From Cohnella endophytica (GTDB lineage: Bacteria; Bacillota; Bacilli; Paenibacillales; Paenibacillaceae), in assembly GCF_003628305.1 (NCBI RefSeq), contig NZ_RBZM01000003.1, positions 186,001 to 250,000 of the forward strand: a stretch of 64,000 bases of DNA, given 5' to 3'. The notes beneath the pieces are model-generated. The model searched no databases. It saw only the letters and a program-made list of their open reading frames with translations, and was not told the origin of the DNA. Position numbers and translations under genes: made by a program. Of this stretch, positions 26,595 to 36,284 are shown one piece after another (positions within the stretch are counted from its first letter, which is position 1; each line of letters opens with the position of its first letter).

Positions 26595-26859
26595 TTGGGT
26601 GGTGTCAGAATTGTAGAGAAAGTTTGCAGAGTTTGTTATAGAAAGCGGTCATAAATACAGAGAATATACACAGTTCGGTATTTTTATTCATTATTTTTGG
26701 GGCGAATACATTATCTTATTGGAAAGAAGCTGATTTAACGCGTAGCTGGTTTGTATTGTAGTCCGGAAATATACGGTGCCATCGCACTCGTGATTCGCGT
26801 CTACTGCAAATTCTTGCCTCCGGATCCTGCAGTGATTTTTGTGGAATCTCTCGCAGAAG

Positions 26860-27110
26860 AGAAGGAATGACTATTGAATTGAGGCACCTCAACCAAGCTT
26901 TTAAGAAAATTAAACAGACTGCAAGGCCTCACGATGAATCCTTTTGAATCAGAAGATTTCGAACTAGCCGCTGAACTCCACAAGGAAACGGAGAAAGGAA
27001 ATAAGTAAAAGCAAAAATTACCTGCGAAGCAAAAGTTGGAAAAACGATTATTTAAGAAGCGCCATAAACAAAACACGGATCAGCCCATCGGGGGCTGATC
27101 CGTGTTTTTA
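26860..27110 (+). pseudogene. Fossil tnsC 3' end
   Basis: From ~26872 the DNA is nearly identical to the last ~230 bp of the intact tnsC at 63215-63458, including the segments for ELRHLNQAFKKIKQTARP and PFESEDFELA and the terminator. Indels and a premature stop (AAATAAGTAAAAG) break the frame. Upstream (26860 and before) the similarity fades. The rest of the 26595-26860 stretch shows nothing recognisable. It is a relic of an earlier Tn7-like insertion in the same orientation. Confidence 0.85.
27073..27109 (+). terminator. Terminator of the fossil tnsC
   Basis: ACACGGATCAGCCC pairs with GGGCTGATCCGTGT, followed by TTTTT. It is the same hairpin as at the end of the intact tnsC, but without an intron behind it. 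Confidence 0.8.
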
Positions 27111-27154
27111 ATTCTACCGAAGGAACTCCTTGATAACCACTTTAAGTCTTTTAA

Positions 27155-28160
27155 ATCAGTGCGATTCAATCGTATCAACAATTCGGGGGCGATCCGGACA
27201 ACATCGCGATCGGCGGACAATCCGCAGGCGGTGGAAGCGTCATGAGCCAGCTCACTTCTCCGCAGAACGAGGGCTTTTTCAAAGGGCGATCGTCCAAAGC
27301 GGAATGATTGCGAATCTTTACCCGGGGGCGCTTATGCCTGGATTTCGATATCATTTGGCGGACGCAGAACAGGACGGCGTGGAGTTTTTCCTTATCCGAG
27401 AGTATCCACACTTGCGGAAGCTCGTCTGCTGGATGCGGAATTCATTCGCGACAAAGCCGTGGCGTACGGGACGTTCTGGAGTACTGTCGCAGACCAAGCG
27501 TTCTGCGTGGACAACCCATTTGAGCGATTCATTCAAAACGAGCACTGGAAGGTGCCAGTCATGTTCGGCCATACATCCTCCGAGTTTTTCAGCGTTCCGA
27601 AGGCGGAAACGTTAAAGGAATTAAAGAAGATGGCCGTGGACATGTTCGGTGATGATGCCGGCGCGTATATGGAGCTTTGCGAAGCACGTTGTACCGATAT
27701 CGAGGAGAGAAAGAAGAGAGCATCCGTGAGCAGCAGCGAATATGCGATTCGCGTCGCCACGCAAGCCAATGCTGATATGGTTGCCAATACGCCAATGTAC
27801 TATTATGTCTTCGACGTGGAAATACCCGGTTGGGATAATCCCGGTACCTTCCACTCGGTGGACCTCTGGTTTTTCTTCGAGACGCTTGCTAAGTGCTGGA
27901 GACCGTTTGTTGGCAAGCATTACGATCTGGCCCGCCAAATGTGCAATTATTGGGCCTACTTCATTCGTTCCGGAGATCCTAACGGACATGACTCGACGGG
28001 AGAGGAACTGCCGCGATGGGAAGCCTATTCGCTGACAGCTCCATATGGAATGCTGTTCGCGGACCGTTCCGAGTTCTCAAGAGAAGAGCCGAGCGAGCTC
28101 ATGAGATTTCTCGTGCAACAATATTTCAAAAAGAATTGGAAGAGAGTTCATGCAGAATAA
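27155..28160 (+). pseudogene. Type-B carboxylesterase, 5'-truncated and frameshifted
   Basis: The fragment starts inside the gene at FGGDPDNIAIGGQSAGGGSV, which holds the nucleophile Ser. It shifts frame near 27286 (GFFKG then AIVQSGM in another frame) and again before 27459. The last frame (27459-28160) reads cleanly to a stop and keeps the catalytic His region (GTFHSVDLWFFFE). Family: para-nitrobenzyl esterase-like alpha/beta hydrolases. The upstream half is missing, its place taken by the fossil tnsC tail. Confidence 0.85.
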
Positions 28161-30052
28161 ATCGAAGATTCGCCTTTCCCGGTTGATCGGCGACGGATGG
28201 TGTTGCAACGAAACGCGCAAATCAATATATGGGGATGGTCGTCGACGGAAGAGGACATTATCATTCAATTCAACGACCGTGTCTACACAGGAACCGCGGA
28301 TCCACTCGGGCAATGGCTGATCCATGTGGATACAGGGAATGCTGGCGGCCCCTACGAGATAACGATCGAAACCGGAGACGGGGCGGAACGCATCGAGATC
28401 CGCAATATTTTGCTAGGCGATGTGTGGTTATGTTCGGGTCAATCCAACATGGAATGCAGATGGTCTCACTACGGCAAGCGTTTCCTGATGAAGTGGCGAA
28501 TGCGGAAAACGATGCGATTCGGCATTTCAATGTCCCGGTCAAGTACGATTTCAATCAGCCTCATGACGACTTCGAATCCGGGGGTTGGTTGGCGGTCGAT
28601 ACTGCAAGCGTTCAGAATTTCACCGCAGCAGGTTATTTTTTTGCCGCCAAGCTATATGAACGATACCGCGTGCCAATTGGGCTGATCAACGCAAGTTTGG
28701 GCGGAGCGCTAGTTGAAGCTTTATGAGCGAGGATGCTCTTGCGCCGTTTCAGAAATATTCGGAAGACTTGCGAATGCTTAAAGATCAGAATTATTTGGCG
28801 TCGTTAGCTCGTGAGGATCAAGTAAACCAAGAGCAATGGTACAACCATATTAATCAAAATGACTCGGGATTGCCTATCGATGGATTGCCGTGTTACGATC
28901 CTGCATTTGACGCTTCCGCCTGGCCTACTATCCCGGTGCCATCGGTATGGGAAGATGAGGGCTTGGGTGCATTCAACGGAGTCCTCTGGTTCCGTAAGGA
29001 AATCGAGATTCCAGCTTCGTGGGCGGGCGATCCGACGACGCTTGAGATGGGAAACGTGATAGACGAGGACATCGTTTACTTCAACGGAATAAAGATCGGA
29101 ACGTTACCGAGCCAATATATTCCGAGAAAGTATGACATTCCGAAAGGTTTGCTGTTGGAAGGTAAAAATACGATTGTAGTTAGGGTAGTCAATCTTTCCG
29201 GGAAAGGCGGGTTTTATAAGGGGGAAGCCGTATCATCTTCGAATCGGGGATCGGGGCTTGGACATTTCCGGCGAATGGCAGTATTTGATTGGGGTCAAGT
29301 GCGGCCCGATGCCCGACCCTTCCTTCGTTCAGTGGCGACCTACGGGCTTGTATAACGGTATGATCGCGCCGATTGTCCCCTATACGATCAAAGGCTTCGT
29401 CTGGTATCAAGGCGAATCTAACTTGAAGCGGCCCGAAGCATACGGACCTCTGTTCCGAACATTGATTGCAGATTGGAGAAAAAAATGGAGCCGGGGAAAT
29501 ATTCCTTTTCTCTACGTACAATTGCCCAACTATTCTGAGCCCGTAGCCATGCCTTCCGAAAGCCAATGGGCGGCGTTAAGGGAGGCTCAGCGGAAAACAC
29601 TTGCTGTACCGATGACTGGTATGGCCGTGACAATCGATATTGGAGAATGGAACGATATTCATTCAGTTAACAAGATAGATGTAGGATACAGGCCGGCGCT
29701 CGCTGCCCGGAAAGTCGTTTATGAGGATGAAGCGGCGGTAATATCCGACCCGCTGTTTCAATATGCGGAAAAGAAAGGCCATCGGATCATCCTGCACTTT
29801 AATCATACTGGCGGCGGACTTGTCGCTAAAGACGGTGCTGAGCTCAAACACTTCGCTATAGCAGGTGCTGATCAAATGTTTTTTTGGGTGAACGCAAGCA
29901 TAGAGGATGATCGCGTTGCGGTGTGGCACGAGCATATTCCCGATCTTTTACAGGTAAGGTACGCGTGGCCGATAATCCGGAAGGCGCTAATCTGTATAAT
30001 CGGGAAGGCTTGCCTTCATCGCCATTCTCTAAGGAATAATAGAAATCAATAA
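28150..30052 (+). pseudogene. Sialate O-acetylesterase family (SASA), multiply frameshifted
   Basis: Pieces in successive frames reconstruct one ~630-aa enzyme. They are KIRLSRLIGDG (28150), MVLQRNAQINIWGW (28197), LLGDVWLCSGQSNME with the catalytic Ser, and LINASLGGALVEA. Then come a jelly-roll insert (FNGVLWFRKEIEIPASWAGD), the segment GFVWYQGESNLKRPE, and a C-terminal domain. Frameshifts lie near 28196, 28455, 28720 and 29240. Such enzymes deacetylate plant polysaccharides or sialates, fitting the CAZyme neighbours. It is dead unless the assembly is wrong. Confidence 0.85.
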
Positions 30053-30812
30053 TATTTATATTGTTTTTGGTAGGTTCTTGGCGATTCCCCCGTTATCTTT
30101 TTGAACTGCCTGCAGAAATGTTCTACGTTTTGATAGCCGCAGTGGGATGCGATATCGGCAATGCTTTCGGCACTATGAATCAAAAATTCTTTGGCCAATC
30201 GAATTCGACTTCTGATAACGTCATCCATGCAGGAAACGCCAAAAGCTTTCTTGTAGATGTTCAATAGATAGCCTGGGCTGACTTGAAGATAATCAGCTAT
30301 TTCCGAAACCGTCCAACAATTGCCCGGATCCTTTTGAATGGCGGTGCGAAGTCTCAATAGATTGTGATACTGGGGCGTGATATTATCATGAAAGCAGATT
30401 CCAATAGCTTATTGAACAGCGTTCTTAGCAAGCAGACGATTGAAAATTTCTTGTAATCCCGATTATAGTTGTGCTCCATGGCAAGAAGTTCAAACAGCTT
30501 CTGGCAGTAATCGGGATCGCTCACGGAAAAAGGAACGCCGCATGGAAGCGAAGAATCAGTAATGAAAGGTTCATTGGTTTCGAAACGTTTCCAGTCATTG
30601 ATGAAATGAGATCCGCACGCTTGGTAATAAACTTTCAGTTGTGGTCGGTAGAGGATGGCGCTATGGGCCGGACATTCTTTGAGCTCGCCATCGACCCAGA
30701 ATAGCGCGGGCGTTTTGGTAATGACGAGAAGCCAGTTTAACCCGACGGGAACATCGATCACGAAATTGCTTGCATGCGTCATATTACATTCAACGTAATA
30801 AATGTGGGTCAT
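30046..30812 (-). pseudogene. AraC-family regulator split by one frameshift
   Basis: The N-terminal sensor part (complement 30354-30812) and the C-terminal double helix-turn-helix part (complement 30046-30357) lie in different frames. They meet around 30360-30400, where the shifted reading gives a continuous HDNITPQYHNLLRLRTAIQK. The C-terminal half is intact (WTVSEIADYLQVSPGYLLNIYKKAFG; IADIASHCGYQNVEHFCRQFKKITG). It likely once controlled the esterase genes beside it. A single lesion could be recent or a sequencing error. Confidence 0.8.
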
Positions 30813-31049
30813 CCGTCTCCCTCCCTGAATTTTTATTACCAGTATACCACAGGAGTAAGGACGAGGATTCGAATTTGGAGAGCGCGGTAAACGATGCCAG
30901 AGGAAGCGAGAGTGAGCGATAATGGATGAAGGTGGCGGAGTGCGCGAAACGGGGAACGGTAAGGGAAATTGCTTTCCCGGTATATTACTATATTAATTCG
31001 TCTCGAGAGCTTGTGACGGATCGACGTATCGAATAGGGGGAAGGGCAAA

Positions 31050-31470
31050 GGTAAGCGGGGAGCCGCTCCTGAAAGCGTGCAGCGTCTATCTACCGGCGGG
31101 GGGTGTAAGCATAATGACCTGGATACCGATACGTTGTGCTGTATTTGCTTCATGAAGTAAGCGGAGACCAGTACGAGTGGTTACGCGGGAGCGGGAGGAT
31201 GGAAGCGTCTCCATCCTGTGCAATATGTTAGATAATCTAATCGGCGACGGAGTTAATGATCCGGTCATTGTGATTATGCCGAACGGAAGAAGCGCGCATG
31301 ATTGGGCTGATCGCTCCGTCAATCCCGAAGGGACCAACATGTTGGGATTCAACTATTTCGATTACGAGTTGAGATACGATCTGATCCCGTTTATAGAATC
31401 GACATTCAATACGTACGCGAATATTGGGGAGACGTCATCAGCAGCGGTACGGTACAAGCGAGTGTATTGA
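31050..31470 (+). pseudogene. Badly decayed esterase (feruloyl-esterase/esterase D-like)
   Basis: Scattered frames recall an alpha/beta hydrolase: KACSVYLPAGG near 31072, then (frame 31177-31470) SILCNMLDNLIGDGVNDPVIVIMPNGR and DLIPFIESTFNTYANI. The GxSxG serine motif that should follow is absent. It is short and frameshifted. The 30813-31050 stretch upstream shows no recognisable gene. Confidence 0.5.
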
Positions 31471-32820
31471 GCTATAGCGGGTCTATTCATAGGTGGGATG
31501 TAGGCTTTGAATCTCATTCTCGGGGCTATCGGTGCGATCAGCGGCAATCGATTGAAGGGCTCGCGGATATTTGTGGGAGATTATCTTGATCGGTTTTGCG
31601 AGATTACGATCAAGAACGGCGTACATGACTTCCACGTTTGAATCGACGGCCCGTATCATTTTACCCGTCTGTCCTTCGGAAAAGAAAAAGTAATTGAACT
31701 CGAATGTCTGATATAGTCTTGGCCAATTGCCGTATAGAGCTTTCTCAGCTTATTTTGAATCGGCTCGTCAGCTTCATTCACATCTTGAAGTAAGCGAGGA
31801 AACTCCCAGCGCTCTGCCTCCTGAAATCTTAACTCTGAAGTAATATTCATCTATAGCACAATATGGGGACGATTATGGGTTGTTATTAGAGTGAATGTGA
31901 GTAAGTGGGATGGAAGCCTTAATTTATCTGGGCTCAATGGAATTTTGCATTGAGCCCAGATTTTATTATTTGGGTTAATTTTAGTTGAGTTAATTCCGAT
32001 ATATGATTATGAATCTATTGTTTCTTTATTGGTTGTTATTGGTTAAAATGTAAATAATATCATCCGGCATAACAGTAAATAATCTATACCAAATGGCTTT
32101 GCTCTTTATTTTCAAGGGGCGAAGCCATTAGATGTTTTTAGGGGGTATAACGAGCAACTCGCTATAGGTTTTTTATGGAAAGCGAAATGTAGGTGCGAGC
32201 CACTATGACATCGATTAGGAGGACATGGAAGTGGTACTAGCACAGTATAGGTTTGTTGTGAAGGAGACGGAAATCGAGGAAGTAGTTGATAAACAAATAG
32301 TTAGTGGGTTGCGAATATAGGATTGAAGGATCGATTGTGGCAAAACGAGTGGTCAAATGAAGATGGCGGTTCAGGCTATAACTGGTGTCAATAAAAGAGA
32401 CAGCATCACGTCGTTCGAGGTTGTGCTATACCCTCGAGTCATATCACTTTAACGTTCCGACAAATCCAAGAGCAGATTCGATCTCTGTCACAATACCAAC
32501 TCCAATTCCAAGCTCAAGTACAATCACAACTGCAAGAGCAATCCCAAGCCCCAGTAAAAATACATGGTAGGGGGTACCCTACTTCATAAATGATGAATAG
32601 CGCAATCTCGTCTTTGCACCTCTCGTTCTTAAACGGTAAGGGCACAAACCTCCGAATAAGTTCGGCGAAATTATGCTTGGCATTGATAAGATTTCTATAG
32701 AAACTATCGTGCCGGTTATTTTGACCAGTCCATTTCAATTATTAGTTGATGAAAGGCGCTAGCCGGGTTGATCCGCTCAGGTGGTTAATAAATTGTTTAT
32801 GATGTCGTAATAATGCAAGT
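31471..32820. other. Gene-poor stretch
   Basis: No credible gene is seen in about 1.35 kb. Short frames (for example complement 31656-31850 and 32385-32570) lack ribosome sites and recognisable domains. There is an orphan terminator at 31927-31967 and a hairpin around 32092-32130. The stretch is probably debris from deleted genes, continuing the decayed region upstream. Confidence 0.6.
31927..31967 (+). terminator. Orphan intrinsic terminator
   Basis: A perfect 13-bp stem TCTGGGCTCAATG/CATTGAGCCCAGA with an 8-nt loop is followed by TTTTATTATTT. No intact gene ends here, so it marks a lost gene. Confidence 0.75.
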
Positions 32821-32851
32821 GAATAGTCGGAAACAGAGTAGCCGACTATTC
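32821..32851. promoter_or_regulatory. Perfect inverted repeat upstream of the GH35-like gene
   Basis: GAATAGTCGG (32821-32830) and CCGACTATTC (32842-32851) are perfect 10-bp arms 11 bp apart. They end 57 nt before the ATG, with no T run. This could be a repressor operator or a 5'-UTR hairpin. Confidence 0.4.
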
Positions 32852-32907
32852 GTAGAAGGGATAGACTGAGGTCAGTTTTCTGCATGAATAGGATCGGGGG
32901 TTACAGA

Positions 32908-34455
32908 ATGAAGCAGTTGCCGCAATTAAAAAAGGAAAACGGAGTCTTCAATCTGTATGTCGACGGCAAGCCGTTCGTGGCTTTGGGAGGAGAGATCCAC
33001 AATTCCAGTTCCTCCAACTTGGCGTATATGAAGGAGAAGGTGTGGCCCTATCTGAAAGGGTTGCATCTGAACACGGTTATTTTGCCGGTTTATTGGGAGT
33101 TGATCGAGCCGGTCCGAGGCGAATTCGACTTCGAATTGATGGACGGCATTATCGAACAAGCCCGTGAACATAACGTACGTCTAGTGGTGCTATGGTTCGG
33201 ACTGTGGAAAAATGGAAGATCCACTTACGCTCCCGGTTGGGTCAAGAAGGATTATCGAACCTTTTTCAGGGCACGTTATCAGAACAATGGCATTTCCGAC
33301 ACGATCTCGCCTTTGTGCGAGGCAGCAGTTCAAGCCGATGCCAGCGCCTTCAAAGAATGGATGAATCATCTGAAGAAGGTGGACGGTGATACGCATACGG
33401 TTATTATGGTGCAAGTGGAGAACGAAATCGGGTTCCTCGGAAGCGACAGAGACTATTCCGATTTCGCTAATGCGACTTTCGCCGCAGCGGTTCCGCCGGA
33501 AGCGGAAGCTGCTTACGGCATAAGCGAAACGTGGACCAAATCGTTCGGGGAGGATGCCGGCGAATACTTTATGGCGTATCATTATGCCAAAGCGATCGAA
33601 CGAATCGCAAGCGCGGGAACGGAAGCGTATCCGTTGCCGATGTTCGTTAATGCCTGGCTTGAGCAATTTCCGTGGCGTGCTGGCACTTACCCAAGCGGAG
33701 GTCCCATCGCCAAGGTGATGAAGCTGTGGAAAGCGACGGCCCCGACGATCTGCCTGTACGCTCCGGACATCTATTTGCCTAATTTTGCGGAAGTGTGCGC
33801 GGAATATACGGCCGGCAACGATAATCCGTTGTTTATTCCCGAAGCCAGAAGGGACATAGTATCGGCGACGAACGTGTTCTACGCGATCGGCAAGTTTGAT
33901 GCGCTGTGCTTCGCGCCTTTTGGCATCGAGGACTTCCTTTCTCCGCCTCAGGATGATGGCGGAGGAATCGATTTCGGTCTAATGATGGCTCTTAACATCG
34001 ATATGTCGGCCTTTCAACTGAACGGTACGGGCCCGTATCTCGCACGGAGCTACGAGCTGCTTGGGAACATGATGGGGATCATTCACAAGCACCGCGGAAC
34101 GGGGAAAATGACAGGTTTCCTGCAAAATCACGATAACGGGTGCTTGCTTTCTTTGACCGAATATGATTTGAAATTGAGCTACAAGCGACAGCAAGAAGGC
34201 AAGCCGATAGCCGGCGGTCTCGTCATCGAGTTGTCGGACAACGAATTCATTTTGGCGGGCATCGGATTTTCCGCTGAATTTTTGCCAAAGCGCGGGGAAT
34301 CGGCCGCAGTCGGGTATATTCGAATCGAAGAAGGGAAATTTGTCGATAACGAGTGGATTCGCAGCCGCGTTCTAAACGGTGATGAGGCCGCTTACGGAGT
34401 TGGAGTCGGCAGCCATCCTGCGGCTCTGCGAATCGAGATGTATAAATTCGAGTAA
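32908..34455 (+). CDS. GH35-like beta-galactosidase (DUF5597 type)
   Basis: This 515-aa protein starts at ATG 32908 behind GGGGG; ATG 32884 is in frame but has no ribosome site. It is a TIM-barrel glycoside hydrolase of the GH35/GH42 clan. LYVDGKPFVALGGEIHNSSS comes at the N-terminus, then NTVILPVYWELIEP. The acid/base Glu lies in MVQVENEIGFLG and the nucleophile Glu in LFIPEARRD. No signal peptide is present, so it acts on imported oligosaccharides inside the cell. It has its own terminator and precedes the sensor-kinase genes. Substrate specificity beyond beta-galactoside-like is unknown. Confidence 0.8.
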   Translation: MKQLPQLKKENGVFNLYVDGKPFVALGGEIHNSSSSNLAYMKEKVWPYLKGLHLNTVILPVYWELIEPVRGEFDFELMDGIIEQAREHNVRLVVLWFGLWKNGRSTYAPGWVKKDYRTFFRARYQNNGISDTISPLCEAAVQADASAFKEWMNHLKKVDGDTHTVIMVQVENEIGFLGSDRDYSDFANATFAAAVPPEAEAAYGISETWTKSFGEDAGEYFMAYHYAKAIERIASAGTEAYPLPMFVNAWLEQFPWRAGTYPSGGPIAKVMKLWKATAPTICLYAPDIYLPNFAEVCAEYTAGNDNPLFIPEARRDIVSATNVFYAIGKFDALCFAPFGIEDFLSPPQDDGGGIDFGLMMALNIDMSAFQLNGTGPYLARSYELLGNMMGIIHKHRGTGKMTGFLQNHDNGCLLSLTEYDLKLSYKRQQEGKPIAGGLVIELSDNEFILAGIGFSAEFLPKRGESAAVGYIRIEEGKFVDNEWIRSRVLNGDEAAYGVGVGSHPAALRIEMYKFE

Positions 34456-34473
34456 CGCGTTAGAGATATAATG

Positions 34474-34505
34474 AGACTGTTCGGTTCTTTCCGACAGTCT
34501 CTTTT
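34474..34505 (+). terminator. Intrinsic terminator
   Basis: AGACTGTTCGG pairs with CCGACAGTCT (one bulge), followed by CTTTTT, just after the GH35-like gene. Confidence 0.75.
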
Positions 34506-34528
34506 TGGACATAGAAGGAGGAACAAAA

Positions 34529-36280
34529 ATGGTCGGCCTTCTCACTAGAATGCCTTGGAATTCCATTCGCTTCAAATTAATATTCGGCCTGCTATGCGTC
34601 ATCGTCCCGTTGATTACGTTGCTGATCTATAACAATTATTACAGCGTTGGTGTCGTTCACAACCAAGTGGCCCTGTCCAACAAAAATATGATGTCCATGT
34701 ACATGAATCAAATCGACGGCCAATTGTCGGATGTAGAACGGGATCTTATCGGGCTAACATTGTCGGATCTGGATGTTCAGACGATGGGAGATCCGCGTAC
34801 GGACGATGAATATCAGTTGGCCAAAGCCGCCGTATCCCGCAAGCTGTCCACGGATATTTTGCTCTACAAGTCCATCGACGGTTTTTTTGTCTATTCATTC
34901 GCAAGACAGGACATGCTTGATGTCTCAAGCGCAGCGAGCAGTTACTCCGAGATCGTTGCCGTACGGGACAGTTTGGAAGAGGGGTTTCTTAGCGTCCGGG
35001 ACGAGATGAACGGGGAAAAAACGGCTTGGCAGGTTCGCAAGATTAACGAGACTTATTATCTGACTCGCACCTTCAAAAGCGGAAATCTCTACATCGGCGC
35101 ATGGGTAAACGCGAAGACGCTGCTCGTTCCGCTGCATCTGATCCGCCTCGGAGAGACCGGCGCCGCCTTGTTCGTGACCGATCGTGGAGAAACGATGGTC
35201 AGCACCCTACCGTTGCCCGACGATCAAATCGATCTGTCCCGCGACTTGCAAAACTACTATATGTCGGGCGCACGCCATCACTATTTGATTGTCGGAGAGC
35301 CTTCAGGCAAAGGGAGCTTCAGTATGGTGGCGATCATCCCGGACGAGCAGATTTTGGAGAACCTCCCCTATCTGAATCGGATGATCAAGTTGATTTCCTT
35401 CGCTTCGATTCTTCTGCTGCCGATCAGTCTTCTTTTCCTGCGCAAGGTGTTGCTTAGGCCTTTAAGAAGGATTGTTGCCGCGATGCGTCGCATCGGCGAG
35501 GGCAACGTTAATATGCGCATCGAATCATTTCCGACGTCGGACGAATTTCGGGTCGTCAATCGCACGTTTAACCAGATGATGTCGCAGATCGAGGAGCTCA
35601 AGATTCACGTCTACGAAGAGCAACTGAGCAAACAGAAGGCGGAGCTTCAGCACCTGCAGCTTCAGATCAATCCCCATTTTTACCTGAACTCGTTAAATAT
35701 ATTGTTTAATCTCGCGCAGGTCCGTAATTTCGAGCTGATTCAAGAAATGACGCTCAGTCTAGTGAACTATTTTCGATACATGTTCCGGAGCAATTTCGAT
35801 TTTGTACCCTTAAAAGATGAACTACGCCATATTCGCAATTATGTGCGCATTCAAGAATTGAGATTTCCACATAACTTGACATGCAGCATTTCGGTACCCG
35901 ATTATTTGTCGGATGTTCCGATTCCGCCGCTGTTGATTCAAACTTTCGTCGAAAATACGATCAAACATGCGGTGTCCATCGAGGAACCGATCGAGCTTGC
36001 CATCGAAGTCGAATGGGACGAGACGGGACTGGAGCCACGCGTTCGAATCCTGATTCGCGATTCGGGAAAGGGATTCCGGGAGTCGGCGTTGGAGAGCATC
36101 CGCGCCGGACGCCGTATCGTCGACGAGCAAGGGGAGCACATCGGGATTTGGAACGTCCAAGAGCGGCTTAAGCTGCTCTATGGAGCTTCGGCCCGATTGG
36201 AATGCTATAATGGGCACCCTCAAGGCGCCGTCGTAGAGATCTTTATTCCGATGCGGACGACGGATGAAGGAAAGGATTGA
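34529..36280 (+). CDS. YesM-type sensor histidine kinase
   Basis: This 583-aa protein starts at ATG 34529 with AAGGAGG 6 nt upstream. Its first transmembrane helix is FKLIFGLLCVIVPLITLLIY and a second lies at ~295-315, flanking an extracellular sensor of ~240 residues. A HAMP domain follows (RPLRRIVAAMRRIGEGNVNM). The His_kinase domain has the phosphoacceptor His in QLQINPHFYLNSLNIL, and the HATPase region has PPLLIQTFVENTIKHAV and RDSGKGF. It pairs with the response regulator that follows after 4 nt. It probably senses an oligosaccharide-bound lipoprotein or the sugar itself. Confidence 0.9.
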   Translation: MVGLLTRMPWNSIRFKLIFGLLCVIVPLITLLIYNNYYSVGVVHNQVALSNKNMMSMYMNQIDGQLSDVERDLIGLTLSDLDVQTMGDPRTDDEYQLAKAAVSRKLSTDILLYKSIDGFFVYSFARQDMLDVSSAASSYSEIVAVRDSLEEGFLSVRDEMNGEKTAWQVRKINETYYLTRTFKSGNLYIGAWVNAKTLLVPLHLIRLGETGAALFVTDRGETMVSTLPLPDDQIDLSRDLQNYYMSGARHHYLIVGEPSGKGSFSMVAIIPDEQILENLPYLNRMIKLISFASILLLPISLLFLRKVLLRPLRRIVAAMRRIGEGNVNMRIESFPTSDEFRVVNRTFNQMMSQIEELKIHVYEEQLSKQKAELQHLQLQINPHFYLNSLNILFNLAQVRNFELIQEMTLSLVNYFRYMFRSNFDFVPLKDELRHIRNYVRIQELRFPHNLTCSISVPDYLSDVPIPPLLIQTFVENTIKHAVSIEEPIELAIEVEWDETGLEPRVRILIRDSGKGFRESALESIRAGRRIVDEQGEHIGIWNVQERLKLLYGASARLECYNGHPQGAVVEIFIPMRTTDEGKD

Positions 36281-36284
36281 CGAT

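Noticed and set aside
32385..32570. Frame with PTPIPSSSTITT-like low-complexity sequence
   Set aside because: It lies in a decayed stretch with no ribosome site; the repeat is short and appears in several frames.
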